Part shown: positions 34,667 through 47,175 of the stretch, piece after piece
Layout: every line of letters starts with the position of its first letter
Numbering within the stretch: position 1 is the first letter of the stretch
Source: Mycobacterium hubeiense
Lineage (GTDB): Bacteria; Actinomycetota; Actinomycetes; Mycobacteriales; Mycobacteriaceae
Assembly (NCBI RefSeq): GCF_002838065.1
Contig: NZ_PIZU01000015.1
Location: 1 to 64,000, forward strand
Reading direction: 5' to 3'
Length of the DNA: 64,000 bases
Translations under genes and position numbers: made by a program
Notes under the pieces: generated by a model
What the model was told of the DNA's origin: nothing
Seen by the model: the letters and a program-made list of their open reading frames with translations, nothing else
Database searches by the model: none

Positions 34667-35425
34667 ATGACCGACGCCGATGTCCTGCTCATCGAGACCG
34701 CCGACCGCATCCGGACCTTGACGTTGAATCGGCCGCAGGCCCGCAACGCGTTGTCGGCGGAGCTGCGCCGCCGGTTCTTTGCCGCGCTGCGCGACGCGCA
34801 AGCCGACGACGCCGTCGACGTCGTCATCGTCACCGGCGCTGATCCGGTGTTCTGCGCGGGACTCGACCTCAAAGAACTCGGCAACCAGACCGAGCTGCCG
34901 GACATTTCGCCGAAGTGGCCGCCGATGAGCAAACCGGTGATCGGCGCCATCAACGGCGCGGCCGTGACCGGTGGCCTCGAGCTGGCGCTGTACTGCGACA
35001 TCCTGATCGCCTCGGAGCAGGCGAAGTTCGCCGATACGCACGCGCGGGTGGGGCTGCTGCCGACGTGGGGGCTGTCGGTTCGGCTGCCGCAGAAGGTCGG
35101 CGTCGGGATGGCCCGCCGGATGAGCCTCACCGGTGACTATCTGTCGGCCGCCGATGCGCTCCGCGCCGGGTTGGTCACCGAGGTGGTGCCGCATGAGCAA
35201 CTGTTGCCGACCGCCCGCCAGGTGGCGGCGTCGATCGTCGGCAATAACCAGGCGGCGGTACGCGCGCTGCTCGCGTCGTATCACCGCATCGACGAATCGC
35301 AGACGAATGACGGGCTGTGGATCGAGGCCGCGTCGGCGCGCGAATGGATGGCCGGCACCAGTGGCGACGACATCGCCGCCAACCGCGAGGCGGTTCTACA
35401 AAGGGGCCGCGCCCAAGTCCGATGA
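34667..35425 (+). CDS. Enoyl-CoA hydratase/isomerase family protein (EchA16-like)
   Basis: This 252-residue crotonase has the oxyanion-hole motifs DPVFCAGLDLKEL and AINGAAVTGGLELALYCD. By eye, the two glutamates of classical hydratases are missing: the first position falls in FADTHARVGLLPTWG (His in place of Glu) and the second in VGVGMARRM (Arg in place of Glu). So water addition is doubtful; it may bind acyl-CoA or catalyse another reaction, as do several mycobacterial EchA proteins. EchA16 sits near the same neighbours in M. tuberculosis. Confidence 0.88.
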   Translation: MTDADVLLIETADRIRTLTLNRPQARNALSAELRRRFFAALRDAQADDAVDVVIVTGADPVFCAGLDLKELGNQTELPDISPKWPPMSKPVIGAINGAAVTGGLELALYCDILIASEQAKFADTHARVGLLPTWGLSVRLPQKVGVGMARRMSLTGDYLSAADALRAGLVTEVVPHEQLLPTARQVAASIVGNNQAAVRALLASYHRIDESQTNDGLWIEAASAREWMAGTSGDDIAANREAVLQRGRAQVR

Positions 35426-35433
35426 CCTGACGC

Positions 35434-35491
35434 CGAAATCTGCATGAGGGCTGTGAAGTGGCCGACCGTCACGACCCTCACGCAGATCTCG
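35434..35491. terminator. Long imperfect hairpin between convergent echA and merR-like genes
   Basis: CGAAATCTGCATGAGGG (35434-35450) and CCCTCACGCAGATCTCG (35475-35491) pair at 15 of 17 positions; inner TGTGA/TCACG extends the stem to 23 positions with a 12-nt loop. It fills the gap between two convergent genes, so a bidirectional terminator is likely. There is no T-run, as is usual for mycobacterial terminators. It may also be a dispersed repeat. Confidence 0.5.
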
Positions 35492-35506
35492 CGACGAACC
35501 GCAGAC

Positions 35507-35932
35507 CTACGGCGCGAACTCCGCGGCCAGCTGGTCGACAGGCGTCCCGTCGACGAGCCGGTCGAGCGCACCGATCATGGTCGCGCATTCGCGGGCCGGA
35601 TGGTCGGTCGGACAGTGCAACGCGTGGGTCAGGAACAGCTGGGCGCCCTTCGCCTGGGCGATGACCTCATCCAGCTCGGCGATCTGCTGACACACGCGCG
35701 GACGCCAGTCCTCACTCGGTGCGTCGAGCACGGCGGCGGCCGTGTCCAGTGGCAGGCCCAGCCGCTGGAAGATCTTGAGCAACGCCAACCGGCGAAGTTC
35801 CTCGGGTCCGTACATCCGCCGGCCCGCCCGCCGCTCCCGTGGAGACACCAGACCGCGTTCGTCGTAATACCGCAGCGCGGACGGACTCATGTCGAAACGG
35901 GCCGCGGCCTCGCCGATCGAAATCAGCTCCAT
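35507..35932 (-). CDS. MerR family transcriptional regulator
   Basis: From ATG 35932 the protein has 141 residues. The N-terminal winged HTH is classical: ISIGEAAARFDMSPSALRYYDERGLVSPRE. It is followed by the dimerisation helix and a C-terminal segment (about 75-141) with cysteines in RVCQQIAELDE and LHCPTDHPARECATM; such Cys-x-x-x-His-x-x-x-Cys spacing could hold a metal or sense redox state, as in SoxR- or CueR-like members. The divergent gene is a methyltransferase, and a typical MerR-type inverted repeat lies between. The longer frame upstream overlaps the methyltransferase and is rejected. Confidence 0.9.
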   Translation of the reverse strand: MELISIGEAAARFDMSPSALRYYDERGLVSPRERRAGRRMYGPEELRRLALLKIFQRLGLPLDTAAAVLDAPSEDWRPRVCQQIAELDEVIAQAKGAQLFLTHALHCPTDHPARECATMIGALDRLVDGTPVDQLAAEFAP

Positions 35933-35940
35933 CAAGCCAT

Positions 35941-35966
35941 TTGACTTCAAGCCGACTTGAACCGGC
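35941..35966 (+). promoter_or_regulatory. MerR-type promoter/operator for the methyltransferase gene
   Basis: TTGACT (35941-35946) is a consensus-like -35. It runs into TTCAAG-ccga-CTTGAA (35946-35961), a perfect 6-bp inverted repeat, as in SoxR/MerR-type operators that sit in an over-long spacer. The site lies between the divergent merR-like start (35932) and the methyltransferase start (35978). Confidence 0.6.
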
Positions 35967-35977
35967 AAGGTGGACTC

Positions 35978-36592
35978 ATGACCGCTCCAGATATCGCCGT
36001 CAACCACCACGCCGACCACCCCGGCTTTGCCGGCGTGACGGGTACGTTCTTCGGGCTCGTCATGCTGATCGCCGGACGCCGCAAAGCCCGGCTCGCGGTC
36101 GATGTGGCCGCTGTGTCGGAGGCCGATCATGTCGTCGACATCGGCTGCGGTCCGGGCACCGCCGCGCGTGAAGCGGCACGCCGCGGCGCGCGTGTCACGG
36201 GCGTCGACCCGTCGCCGGCGATGTTGCGCGTCGCGCGCGCCTTCACCCGTAAGAAGGACTCCATCACCTGGCTCGAGGGCACAGCGGAAAGCCTGCCCCT
36301 GCCGGACGGCACGGCGACGGTGGTGTGGTCGCTGGCGACGGTGCACCACTGGCAAGACGTCGATAAGGGCGTCGCCGAGATCCGCCGCGTGTTGGCCCCC
36401 GGAGGCCGCATGCTCGCGATCGAACGGGTCTCACGTCCCGGCGCGACGGGCCTGGCCAGCCACGGATGGACCGAAGCCCAGGCGAAAGCCTTTGCGGCGC
36501 TGTGCCGCAACGCTGGCCTGGCGGACGTCCGGGTGAGCACACACGGTTCGGGCCGGCGTGCGGTGTGGACGGTGGCGGGTCTACGCCAGTAG
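35978..36592 (+). CDS. SAM-dependent methyltransferase (class I, Methyltransf_11 type)
   Basis: From ATG 35978 the protein has 204 residues. The SAM-binding motif I is VVDIGCGPGTAAREA, the acidic end of strand two is VTGVDPSPAML, and later motifs SLPLPDGTATVVWSLATVHHW and IRRVLAPGGRMLAIE are typical of small-molecule methyltransferases. The substrate is unknown. It is divergent from the MerR-like regulator, which probably controls it, and ends 5 nt before the stop of the convergent MATE gene. Confidence 0.88.
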   Translation: MTAPDIAVNHHADHPGFAGVTGTFFGLVMLIAGRRKARLAVDVAAVSEADHVVDIGCGPGTAAREAARRGARVTGVDPSPAMLRVARAFTRKKDSITWLEGTAESLPLPDGTATVVWSLATVHHWQDVDKGVAEIRRVLAPGGRMLAIERVSRPGATGLASHGWTEAQAKAFAALCRNAGLADVRVSTHGSGRRAVWTVAGLRQ

Positions 36593-36597
36593 CCGCG

Positions 36598-39386
<2,789 letters not shown>

Positions 39387-39388
39387 AG

Positions 39389-42085
39389 TTACCGCTCCTT
39401 TTCGACGAGCTCGTACGTCTCGATGACGTCGCCTTCCTTGATGTCGGAGTAGCTCAGCGTGAGACCACACTCGTAGCCGTCGCGCACCTCGGTGACGTCG
39501 TCCTTCTCGCGCCGAAGCGACTGCACGGTGAGGTTCTCGGCCACCACCACGTTGTCGCGCAGCAGCCGGGCCTTGGCGTTACGCCGCATGATGCCCGACG
39601 TGACGAGGCAGCCCGCGATGTTGCCGACCTTCGAGCTCCGGAAGATGGCCCGGATCTCGGCGCGGCCGAGTTCGCGTTCCTCGTAGATCGGCTTGAGCAT
39701 GCCCTTGAGGGCCTTCTCGATGTCGTCGATGGCCTGGTAGATCACCGAGTAGTAGCGGATCTCCACACCCTCGCGGTTGGCCAGTTCGGTGGCCTTGCCC
39801 TCGGCGCGCACGTTGAAGCCGATGATGATCGCGTCCGAGGCCGACGCCAGGTTGACGTTGGTCTCGGTGACACCGCCGACGCCGCGGTCGATGACCCGCA
39901 GTTCGACTTCGTCGTCGACCTGGATGCCCATCAGGGCCTCCTCGAGCGCCTCGACCGTACCGGCGTTGTCGCCCTTGAGGATCAGGTTCAGCTGGCTGGT
40001 TTCCTTCAGCGCCGAATCCAGGTCCTCGAGGCTGATCCGCTTGCGGCTGCGCGCGGCCATCGCGTTGCGCTTGCGCGCGCTGCGCCGGTCGGCGATCTGG
40101 CGGGCGATGCGGTCCTCGTCGACAACCAGGAAGTTGTCGCCGGCGCCGGGCACCGACGTGAAGCCGATGACCTGCACCGGCCGCGACGGCAGGGCCGCCT
40201 CGACGTCTTCGCCGTGTTCGTCGACCATGCGTCGGACGCGGCCGTACGCGTCGCCGGCCACCACCGAGTCGCCGACCCGCAGCGTGCCGCGCTGCACCAG
40301 CACGGTGGCCACCGGCCCGCGGCCGCGGTCCAGGTGCGCCTCGATCGCCACACCCTGGGCTTCCATATCGGGGTTGGCCCGCAGATCCAGCGCGGCGTCA
40401 GCGGTCAGGATGACGGCCTCGAGCAGCGCCTCAATGTTGGTGCCCTGCTTGGCCGAAATGTCGACAAACATGGTGTCGCCGCCGAATTCCTCTGGCACCA
40501 AACCGTATTCGGTGAGCTGCCCGCGGATCTTCGCCGGGTCGGCACCTTCCTTGTCAATCTTGTTGACCGCCACCACGATCGGCACGTCAGCCGCCTGCGC
40601 GTGGTTGATGGCCTCCACCGTCTGCGGCATCACGCCATCGTCGGCGGCGACCACCAGGATCGCGATGTCGGTGGCCTTCGCGCCGCGGGCACGCATGGCG
40701 GTGAACGCCTCGTGACCCGGGGTGTCGATGAAGGTGATCGGCCGCTTGTTGCCGTCGAAGTCGACCTCCACCTGGTAGGCACCGATGTGCTGGGTGATGC
40801 CACCGGCCTCGCCCTCGCGGACGTTGGCCTGACGGATGGTGTCGAGCAGGCGGGTCTTGCCGTGGTCGACGTGGCCCATGACGGTGACCACCGGCGGACG
40901 GGTCTGCAGATCCTCCTCGCCGCCTTCGTCCTCGCCGTAGGTGAGATCGAAGGACTCGAGCAGCTCGCGGTCCTCGTCCTCGGGCGAGACGACCTGAACC
41001 TTGTAGTTCATCTCGCTGCCCAGCAGCTCGAGGGTGTCGTCGCCGACGGACTGCGTCGCGGTCACCATCTCGCCGAGGTTGAACAGCGCCTGCACCAGCG
41101 CGGCCGGGTTGGCGTCGATCTTCTCGGCGAAATCGCTCAGCGACGCGCCGCGGGCCAACCGGATGGTCTCGCCGTTGCCGTGCGGCAACCGCACCCCACC
41201 GACGACCGGGGCCTGCATGTTCTCGTACTCGGCGCGTTTCGCCCGCTTCGACTTGCGGCCACGCTTCGGCGCGCCGCCAGGACGGCCGAATGCACCTGCG
41301 GCGCCACCGCGCTGCCCGGGACGGCCACCGCCACCACCGGGACGACCGCGGAAACCTCCGGCAGCCGCACCGCCTCCGGCGCCGCCACCGGCACCGCCGC
41401 CGCGGTAGTTACCGCCGCCGCCACCGCCGGGACGGCCCTGGCCGCCGGGCGTCGGACGGGGTCCACCGCCGGGCCGTGGGGCGCCGGGACGCGGCGGACG
41501 ACCGACTGATCCGCCGGGACGCGGCGGCATATTGCCTGGTGATGCGCCCGGCCGTGGGGCACCGGGACGCGGGGCGCCCGGACGCGGTGCTTGCGGACGG
41601 GGAATCGGCCGCTCCACCGGCTGGGCGGATGAGAATGGGTTGTTGCCGACGCGCGGGGTGCGGGCCGCCGGCTTGGGCGCGCCGGGCACCGGACCGGGTC
41701 GCGGTCCGGGGGTCGGACCGGGCCGGGTGGGCGGCGGAGCCTGCGGCGGCGCTGTCTCGGCAGCAGCAGCAGCAGCGGCAGGTGCCGCGGGTGCGGCGGG
41801 GGGTTCGACCGGTGCGGCAGGTTTGGGGGCCGGCGCCTTCTCAGGCGCGGCCTTGGCCTTCTCGGGGGCCGCCTTCGCGGGCGCGCCGTTGCCGTCCGCC
41901 TTGGCCTTCTCCGGGGCGGGTTTCGAACCGCCGAAGGTTTCACGCAGTCGCCGGGCGACCGGGGCCTCCACAGTGGAGGACGCTGATTTGACGAACTCCC
42001 CCTGCTCTTTCAGCGTTGCAAGGAGTTCTTTGCTGGTTACACCGAGTTCCTTGGCCAACTCGTGTACGCGGGCCTTACCTGCCAC
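39389..42085 (-). CDS. infB: Translation initiation factor IF-2
   Basis: This 898-residue GTPase places initiator tRNA on the ribosome. The N-terminal IF2_N domain starts [20 protein letters not shown]. Residues about 50-310 are low-complexity, first Ala/Pro/Lys, then repeated ArgProGlyAlaPro and Gly/Arg-rich runs. The GTP-binding core follows with [20 protein letters not shown] and NKIDK, then domains II-IV with the C-terminal [15 protein letters not shown]. All GTPase motifs are intact. It lies between ylxR (78 nt) and rbfA (2 nt). Confidence 0.97.
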   Translation of the reverse strand: MAGKARVHELAKELGVTSKELLATLKEQGEFVKSASSTVEAPVARRLRETFGGSKPAPEKAKADGNGAPAKAAPEKAKAAPEKAPAPKPAAPVEPPAAPAAPAAAAAAAETAPPQAPPPTRPGPTPGPRPGPVPGAPKPAARTPRVGNNPFSSAQPVERPIPRPQAPRPGAPRPGAPRPGASPGNMPPRPGGSVGRPPRPGAPRPGGGPRPTPGGQGRPGGGGGGNYRGGGAGGGAGGGAAAGGFRGRPGGGGGRPGQRGGAAGAFGRPGGAPKRGRKSKRAKRAEYENMQAPVVGGVRLPHGNGETIRLARGASLSDFAEKIDANPAALVQALFNLGEMVTATQSVGDDTLELLGSEMNYKVQVVSPEDEDRELLESFDLTYGEDEGGEEDLQTRPPVVTVMGHVDHGKTRLLDTIRQANVREGEAGGITQHIGAYQVEVDFDGNKRPITFIDTPGHEAFTAMRARGAKATDIAILVVAADDGVMPQTVEAINHAQAADVPIVVAVNKIDKEGADPAKIRGQLTEYGLVPEEFGGDTMFVDISAKQGTNIEALLEAVILTADAALDLRANPDMEAQGVAIEAHLDRGRGPVATVLVQRGTLRVGDSVVAGDAYGRVRRMVDEHGEDVEAALPSRPVQVIGFTSVPGAGDNFLVVDEDRIARQIADRRSARKRNAMAARSRKRISLEDLDSALKETSQLNLILKGDNAGTVEALEEALMGIQVDDEVELRVIDRGVGGVTETNVNLASASDAIIIGFNVRAEGKATELANREGVEIRYYSVIYQAIDDIEKALKGMLKPIYEERELGRAEIRAIFRSSKVGNIAGCLVTSGIMRRNAKARLLRDNVVVAENLTVQSLRREKDDVTEVRDGYECGLTLSYSDIKEGDVIETYELVEKER

Positions 42086-42163
42086 TACATCTCCATCTCT
42101 AGAGGCGACAGCGGTGGTAGGCGCCGCGCCTCGGTTTAGCTATGACGCATGGTCATCGGGACT

Positions 42164-42535
42164 TCACGGTGTGCTCATGTTCTTCGCTACCTGTTCTGTT
42201 GCCGGGCGATCAGGCGCTTCAGCTGGGCTGAAGTACTCGATCACCGCGGATAAATCCGGTGAGCCGGTGATGCGCAACGCTCTGGCGAACGCTCGCCGCC
42301 GGATTGCTGCGTCTAGGCACAGCTGGTTGGGATGCAGCCATGCACCCCGCCCCGGCAGGTTACCCGCTGAATCAACGGTAACGGCGCAATTGCCGTTCCC
42401 GTCGACCACCGCAACCGTCCGAAGCAGTTCGACGGCCAGCTCTCGCTTCCGACATCCCACGCAGGTCCGCACCGGTCCGACGGATGTGTCGGGGCTGCGT
42501 CGACGCGTCGAAGCCGAAGTCTCGCGCTGGATCAC
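42164..42535 (-). CDS. YlxR family RNA-binding protein (DUF448)
   Basis: From GTG 42535 the protein has 123 residues; longer readings are nusA shadows. The YlxR core is VRTCVGCRKRELAVELLRTVA, GRGAWLHPNQLCLDAAIRRRAF and a basic helix. YlxR proteins always lie between nusA and infB; recent work on relatives links YlxR to transcription of translation genes and to RNase P. The C-terminal extension after about 95 is not conserved in the family. A start nearer the core (the VRTC valine) is possible. Confidence 0.88.
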   Translation of the reverse strand: MIQRETSASTRRRSPDTSVGPVRTCVGCRKRELAVELLRTVAVVDGNGNCAVTVDSAGNLPGRGAWLHPNQLCLDAAIRRRAFARALRITGSPDLSAVIEYFSPAEAPDRPATEQVAKNMSTP

Positions 42536-42584
42536 AGCTGAGTCTACCTGCAAGGGCTCGGCGAATTGAAACCGCTTAGGGCCG

Positions 42585-43628
42585 CTACCTGTCGGGCACC
42601 GCGCCGTGTGCGGCGTTGGGGTTGACCTCGGGTTTACCGGTCGGCGCCGCATCGCTGCGAATGTCGATGCGCCAACCGGTGAGCCGGGCGGCCAACCGGG
42701 CGTTTTGGCCTTCCTTGCCGATGGCCAGGGAGAGCTGGAAGTCGGGCACCACCACGCGGGCTGCACGCGACGCTTCGTCGATGACGCTGACCGATACCAC
42801 CTTGGCCGGTGACAACGCGTTGGCCACGAAGCGGGCCGGGTCCTCGTCGTAGTCGATGATGTCGATCTTCTCGCCGGACAGCTCGCTCATCACGTTGCGC
42901 ACCCGCTGGCCCATCGGGCCGATGCAGGCCCCTTTGGCGTTCAGCCCGGGCACCCGCGAGGTGACCGCGATCTTGGACCGGTGGCCCGCCTCCCGCGCCA
43001 CGGCCACGATCTCGACCGACCCGTCGGCGATCTCGGGCACCTCCAGCGAGAACAGCTTGCGCACCAGGTTGGGATGGGTGCGCGAGAGGGTGATCAGCGG
43101 CTCGCGGATTCCGCGCGTCACGCCGACCACGTAGCAGCGCAACCGATCACCGTGTTCGTAGCGCTCCCCCGGCACCTGCTCAGCGGCGGGGATGACGCCC
43201 TCCGACCCCTTGGTCTCGCTGCCCATCCGCACGACGACGAGGCCGCGCGCGTTGGCCCGGGCATCGCGCTGGATCACCCCGGCGACGATGTCGCCCTCGC
43301 GGGCCGAGAACTCGCCGTAGTTCTTCTCGTTCTCGGCGTCGCGCAGCCGCTGCAGGATCACCTGGCGGGCGGTGGTCGCGGCGATCCGGCCGAAACCCTC
43401 AGGCGTGTCGTCCCATTCGTGGATGACATTGCCGTCTTCGTCGGTCTGGCGGGCGATCACCTTGACAACGCCGGTCTTGCGGTCGATGTCGATTCGCGCG
43501 TCGGCTGCGTGGCCTTCGGTGTGGCGGTAGGCGGTGAGCAGCGCCGACTCGATGGTCTCCACGACCACGTCGACCGAAATCCCCTTGTCGGCCTCGATGG
43601 CGTGCAGTGCCGCCATGTCGATGTTCAT
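42585..43628 (-). CDS. nusA: Transcription termination/antitermination factor NusA
   Basis: This 347-residue protein binds RNA polymerase and nascent RNA to control pausing. Order: N-terminal RNAP-binding domain ([21 protein letters not shown]), S1 domain ([26 protein letters not shown]), KH1 ([33 protein letters not shown]) and KH2 ([23 protein letters not shown]). As in mycobacteria, the E. coli acidic C-terminal repeats are absent. It overlaps the rimP stop by ATGA. Confidence 0.96.
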   Translation of the reverse strand: MNIDMAALHAIEADKGISVDVVVETIESALLTAYRHTEGHAADARIDIDRKTGVVKVIARQTDEDGNVIHEWDDTPEGFGRIAATTARQVILQRLRDAENEKNYGEFSAREGDIVAGVIQRDARANARGLVVVRMGSETKGSEGVIPAAEQVPGERYEHGDRLRCYVVGVTRGIREPLITLSRTHPNLVRKLFSLEVPEIADGSVEIVAVAREAGHRSKIAVTSRVPGLNAKGACIGPMGQRVRNVMSELSGEKIDIIDYDEDPARFVANALSPAKVVSVSVIDEASRAARVVVPDFQLSLAIGKEGQNARLAARLTGWRIDIRSDAAPTGKPEVNPNAAHGAVPDR

Positions 43629-44176
43629 GCTCCGGCCTCCTTCCCGGACTGGCCGGCCAGCTCGAGCTCACGCCGATTCGGCGGCGAAAACTCCACCTGG
43701 ACAACGGCTTTCGCGATGCCATCAAGAGGTAGCTCGCGAACTGAAAAGTTGGCCTTGCTCCCTTCGCGCACCACCAGGCGCACGGCGCCGTCGGCGATTT
43801 CGCCCAGCCGACCGGTCAGCTGCGACCCGTCGGACAACGTCACCTCGACCTTGCGGCCGCGGGCGCGCCGGTAGTGCTTTTCGGTTGTCAGCGGTCGGTC
43901 GATCCCGGGCGAGGTGACCTCCAGCACGTAGGGCGCAGCGGTTTTGTCGACGCGATCCAGCAGTGCGGATGCGGAGCGGGACAGTGCCGCAATCGACTCC
44001 AGGTCCAGGCCCTCGTCGCCGTCGGCGATGACCGTGATGCGGGGCGGACGCGCGACGGCGTCGATGACCACGTCCTCGATTTCGTAACCGGCGCGCGCGA
44101 ACTCGCCATCGAGTAGCTCGATCACCTGCTTCTGCGACGGTAGACCCGCAGACCGCAGCTTAGGATCCGGTGCCAC
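43625..44176 (-). CDS. rimP: Ribosome maturation factor RimP
   Basis: This 183-residue protein acts in early 30S assembly. N-terminal alpha/beta domain ([46 protein letters not shown]) with [26 protein letters not shown], then the small C-terminal Sm-like beta barrel. The GTG start has GAGGAG upstream. It heads the operon rimP-nusA-ylxR-infB-rbfA-DHH-MATE. Divergently, 149 nt away, starts a lipoprotein gene. Confidence 0.95.
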   Translation of the reverse strand: MAPDPKLRSAGLPSQKQVIELLDGEFARAGYEIEDVVIDAVARPPRITVIADGDEGLDLESIAALSRSASALLDRVDKTAAPYVLEVTSPGIDRPLTTEKHYRRARGRKVEVTLSDGSQLTGRLGEIADGAVRLVVREGSKANFSVRELPLDGIAKAVVQVEFSPPNRRELELAGQSGKEAGA

Positions 44177-44325
44177 GGCGAGCTCCTCATCTTGAGTTGT
44201 CCGGACACGGTCCCCGACGGTGCTGCAATGTGACCGCTCGGGAACCGATTACCAACGATACGCCAGGGCCGCAGTGCCGAGCGGCAAACCGGCGGTGGCG
44301 CAACCGCAGCGGCGGCAATGGCAGG

Positions 44326-44832
44326 ATGTTGCTCGTGCCAAGTGCCTTGCCGATCCTCAGCCGGCGACGTGTGCTGTTTGGTGCGGCAGCCTTGGCGCTG
44401 CTCGGCGCCACTGCCAGCGCGTGCGGCTCGACCCCACCACCCGAACTCGACGACCTCACCGCGCAGCGCGACCGCGCGCTCGCCGACAGCCAGCTGGCTA
44501 AGGACGCCGCTGCGGGCGCGCGCCCGCAGCAGGCGAAGGCACTGACCGTGGTGGCCGACGAGCGTTCCGAACACGCCCGGGCATTGTCGGAGGAGCTGAT
44601 CCGGATGGTCGGCGACGATGCGCCGACCACAACCACCACCAGCACGACCGCTGCTGCCGCAAAACCGCCGACGAGCGACGACGTCGTCGACGCCCTGAAG
44701 CAGTCCGCGGAGAGCGCGGCGAAACTGGCGGCTCAGCTGTCGGGCTACCGCGCCGGACTGCTCGGTTCGATCGCTGCGGCTTGCACCGCGGCCCACACCG
44801 TGATGCTGGCCCCCGCGGGAGGCACACCATGA
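44326..44832 (+). CDS. Probable Tat-exported lipoprotein, paired with ferritin-like gene
   Basis: From ATG 44326 the protein has 168 residues. The signal holds three arginines (SRRRVLFGAAALALLG) and ends in TASAC, so C33 is a candidate lipidated residue and export by Tat is possible. The mature part is helical (LTAQRDRALADSQLAKDAAA ... HARALSEELIRM) with a Thr/Ala linker (about 105-125), then another long helix. The next gene overlaps by ATGA. The M. tuberculosis counterpart (Rv2843) is an alanine-rich membrane protein of unknown function. Confidence 0.72.
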   Translation: MLLVPSALPILSRRRVLFGAAALALLGATASACGSTPPPELDDLTAQRDRALADSQLAKDAAAGARPQQAKALTVVADERSEHARALSEELIRMVGDDAPTTTTTSTTAAAAKPPTSDDVVDALKQSAESAAKLAAQLSGYRAGLLGSIAAACTAAHTVMLAPAGGTP

Positions 44833-45347
44833 CATCGCCCGAACCCACCCCGACCACCACCACGACGACGACGTCGTCGCGGGCCGCCGAACCGACCAGC
44901 CCGTCGCGCCCGCCCGACTCCGCGAACGGAGCGCTGTTCGACGCGATCGCCACCGAACACGGGGTCATCTACGGCTACGGCATGGTGTCGGCGCATTCCA
45001 CACCCGAGCTCAACGACCTGGTGTCCGAATCGATGGCCGAGCACCGCGACCGACGCGAGGCGGCGATCGCCATGCTCGAGGCCCGCTCGGTCGCCGTGCC
45101 GCTGCCCGCGGCCGGATACCAGCTGCCGATGCAGGTCGACAACCCCACGGACGCCGCCAATCTGGCGGTGCGCATGGAAGAGGACTCCGCGGTGGCGTGG
45201 CGGGCGGTGCTCGAGCAGGCCACCGACCAAGGCGACCGGGCCTTCGCCGTGGAGGCCCTGACGCAGTGCGCGGTGGCCGCGGCGCGCTGGAGTCAGGTGC
45301 TCGACGTGTGGCCCATCACCGTCGCATTCCCCGGCGGCAGCGAGTAA
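44829..45347 (+). CDS. Ferritin-like domain protein (DUF4439)
   Basis: This 172-residue protein has a Thr/Ser/Pro-rich N-terminus (about 1-30) and a four-helix bundle (about 33-165) of the DUF4439 ferritin-like type: ALFDAIATEHGVIYGYGMVS, ESMAEHRDRREAAIAM, AANLAVRMEEDSAVAWRAV, and a fourth helix with FAVEALTQCAVAAARW. Glu-x-x-His-like pairs (TEH, AEH) could hold metal but the set is incomplete against true ferritins. It is coupled with the lipoprotein gene by ATGA. Its stop TAA is directly followed by the stop of convergent proS. Confidence 0.82.
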   Translation: MTSPEPTPTTTTTTTSSRAAEPTSPSRPPDSANGALFDAIATEHGVIYGYGMVSAHSTPELNDLVSESMAEHRDRREAAIAMLEARSVAVPLPAAGYQLPMQVDNPTDAANLAVRMEEDSAVAWRAVLEQATDQGDRAFAVEALTQCAVAAARWSQVLDVWPITVAFPGGSE

Positions 45348-47090
45348 CTAGCTCAGGACGGCCGTCGAGATCTCGGCGGCCGCGCCGTCGACCGGGATCT
45401 CGCGCGTCTCACCGCTGAAGCGGTTGCGCAGCTCGACTACGCCTTCGGCCCAGCCGCGGCCCACCACCACGATCCACGGCACCCCGAGCAGCTCGGCGTC
45501 CTTGAACTTCACTCCCGGGGAGGCCTGCCGGTCATCGAGCAGCACGTCGACACCCAGACCATCCAGCTGAGCGGCCAACTCGCCCGCACCGGCGCGCGCG
45601 GCGCTGTCCTTGTTCGCGATCACCACGTGCGCGTCGAACGGCGACACCGCCGACGGCCAGCGCAGGCCGAGCTCGTCGTGGTGCTGTTCAGCGATCACCG
45701 CGACCAGCCGGGACACCCCGATGCCGTAGGAGCCCATGGTCAGCCGCACCGGCTTGCCGTCCTCGCCCAACACATCGGCGGCGAACGCCTCGGTGTATTT
45801 GCGGCCGAGCTGGAAGATGTGGCCGATCTCGATACCGCGCGCCGACACCAACGGCCCGGCGCCATCGGGCGAAGGGTCGCCGTCGCGGATCTCGGCGGCC
45901 TCGATGGTCCCGTCGGGCACGAAGTCACGGCCGGCGACAAGGCCCACCACATGCTTGCCGGGCGCGTCGGCGCCGGTGATCCAGGACGTGCCGTCCACCA
46001 CGCGTGGATCCACGAGAAACCGAACCCCGTTGTCCTGCAAGCCTTTCGGACCGATATAACCCTTGACCAGAAACGGGTGCTTGGCGAAGTCGGCGTCGTC
46101 GAGCATCGCGTACTCCGCGGGTTCCAGTGCCGCACCCAGCCGCTTCTCGTCCACCTCGCGGTCGCCGGGCACACCGACGGCCAGCAGCTCCCAGTCGCCG
46201 CCGGGTTCGCGGACCTTGAGCATCACGTTCTTCAGCGTGTCGGCGGCGGTCACGGTGCGGCCGAGGGTGTTGTTGGCCCATTCGACCAGGGTGGCGATCG
46301 TCGGCGTACCCGGCGTGTCGTACACCTTGGCCTCGGGCAGACCGTCCATGGGCAGCGGTTCGGGCGGCCGCGTGATCACCGCCTCGACGTTGGCGGCGTA
46401 GCCGGACTCCAGACAGCGCACGAAGGTGTCCTCGCCAACCTCGCTTTCGGCCAGGAACTCCTCGGATGCGCTGCCGCCCATCGCGCCCGACACCGCCGAG
46501 ACGATGACGTAGCGCACGCCCAGCCGGTTGAAGATCCGTTGATACGCCTCGCGATGCGCGTGGTAGGCCGTCTTGAGTCCGTCGTCGTCGACGTCGAAGG
46601 AGTACGAGTCCTTCATGATGAACTCGCGGCCGCGCAAGATGCCCGCCCGCGGCCGGGCTTCGTCGCGGTACTTGGTCTGAATCTGGAACAGCACCAACGG
46701 AAAGTCTTTGTAGCTGCTGTACTCCCCCTTGACCGTCAGGGTGAACAGCTCTTCATGCGTCGGGCCGAGCAGGTAGTCGTTGCGACGACGGTCCTGTAGC
46801 CGAAACAGCGTGTCGCCGTACTCGGTCCACCGGTTCGTCGTCTCGTACGGGCCGCGCGGCAACAACGCGGGAAACAGGATCTCTTGCCCGCCAATGGCAT
46901 TCATCTCGGAGCGGACGATGCCCTCGATCTTGCGCAGCACCCGCAGCCCCAGCGGCAGCCAGCTGTACAGCCCAGGCCCGATCGGGCGGATGTAACCGGC
47001 CCTGATGAGCAGCTTGTGGCTGGGCACTTCGGCGTCTGCCGGGTCGTCGCGCAGTGTGCGCAGGAACAGCTCGGACATGCGGGTGATCAC
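45348..47090 (-). CDS. proS: Prolyl-tRNA synthetase (bacterial type)
   Basis: This 580-residue enzyme charges tRNA-Pro. Class II motifs: [31 protein letters not shown], motif 2 with [28 protein letters not shown], and motif 3 [18 protein letters not shown]. The insertion between motifs 2 and 3 (about 220-400), which edits mischarged alanine, marks the bacterial type; the anticodon domain closes the protein ([10 protein letters not shown] ... [20 protein letters not shown]). M. tuberculosis ProS is 582 residues. A long hairpin separates its start from the upstream efpA. Confidence 0.97.
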   Translation of the reverse strand: MITRMSELFLRTLRDDPADAEVPSHKLLIRAGYIRPIGPGLYSWLPLGLRVLRKIEGIVRSEMNAIGGQEILFPALLPRGPYETTNRWTEYGDTLFRLQDRRRNDYLLGPTHEELFTLTVKGEYSSYKDFPLVLFQIQTKYRDEARPRAGILRGREFIMKDSYSFDVDDDGLKTAYHAHREAYQRIFNRLGVRYVIVSAVSGAMGGSASEEFLAESEVGEDTFVRCLESGYAANVEAVITRPPEPLPMDGLPEAKVYDTPGTPTIATLVEWANNTLGRTVTAADTLKNVMLKVREPGGDWELLAVGVPGDREVDEKRLGAALEPAEYAMLDDADFAKHPFLVKGYIGPKGLQDNGVRFLVDPRVVDGTSWITGADAPGKHVVGLVAGRDFVPDGTIEAAEIRDGDPSPDGAGPLVSARGIEIGHIFQLGRKYTEAFAADVLGEDGKPVRLTMGSYGIGVSRLVAVIAEQHHDELGLRWPSAVSPFDAHVVIANKDSAARAGAGELAAQLDGLGVDVLLDDRQASPGVKFKDAELLGVPWIVVVGRGWAEGVVELRNRFSGETREIPVDGAAAEISTAVLS

Positions 47091-47126
47091 AGCGGGCTAG
47101 CTTACTGACCGGCCGCGTCACCGCGA

Positions 47127-47171
47127 TTTCGGCGTAGGTGGTCGCGCTCAGCGCGACCCAGCGCGCCGAAA
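47127..47171. terminator. Compound hairpin between efpA and proS
   Basis: Outer arms TTTCGGCG (47127-47134) and CGCCGAAA (47164-47171), inner arms GGTCGCGC (47140-47147) and GCGCGACC (47151-47158) with a 3-nt loop. Both stems are perfect. It lies just past the efpA stop on the minus strand and upstream of proS, so it probably ends efpA transcription. There is no T-run, as is common in mycobacteria. Confidence 0.6.
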
Positions 47172-47175
47172 CCGC

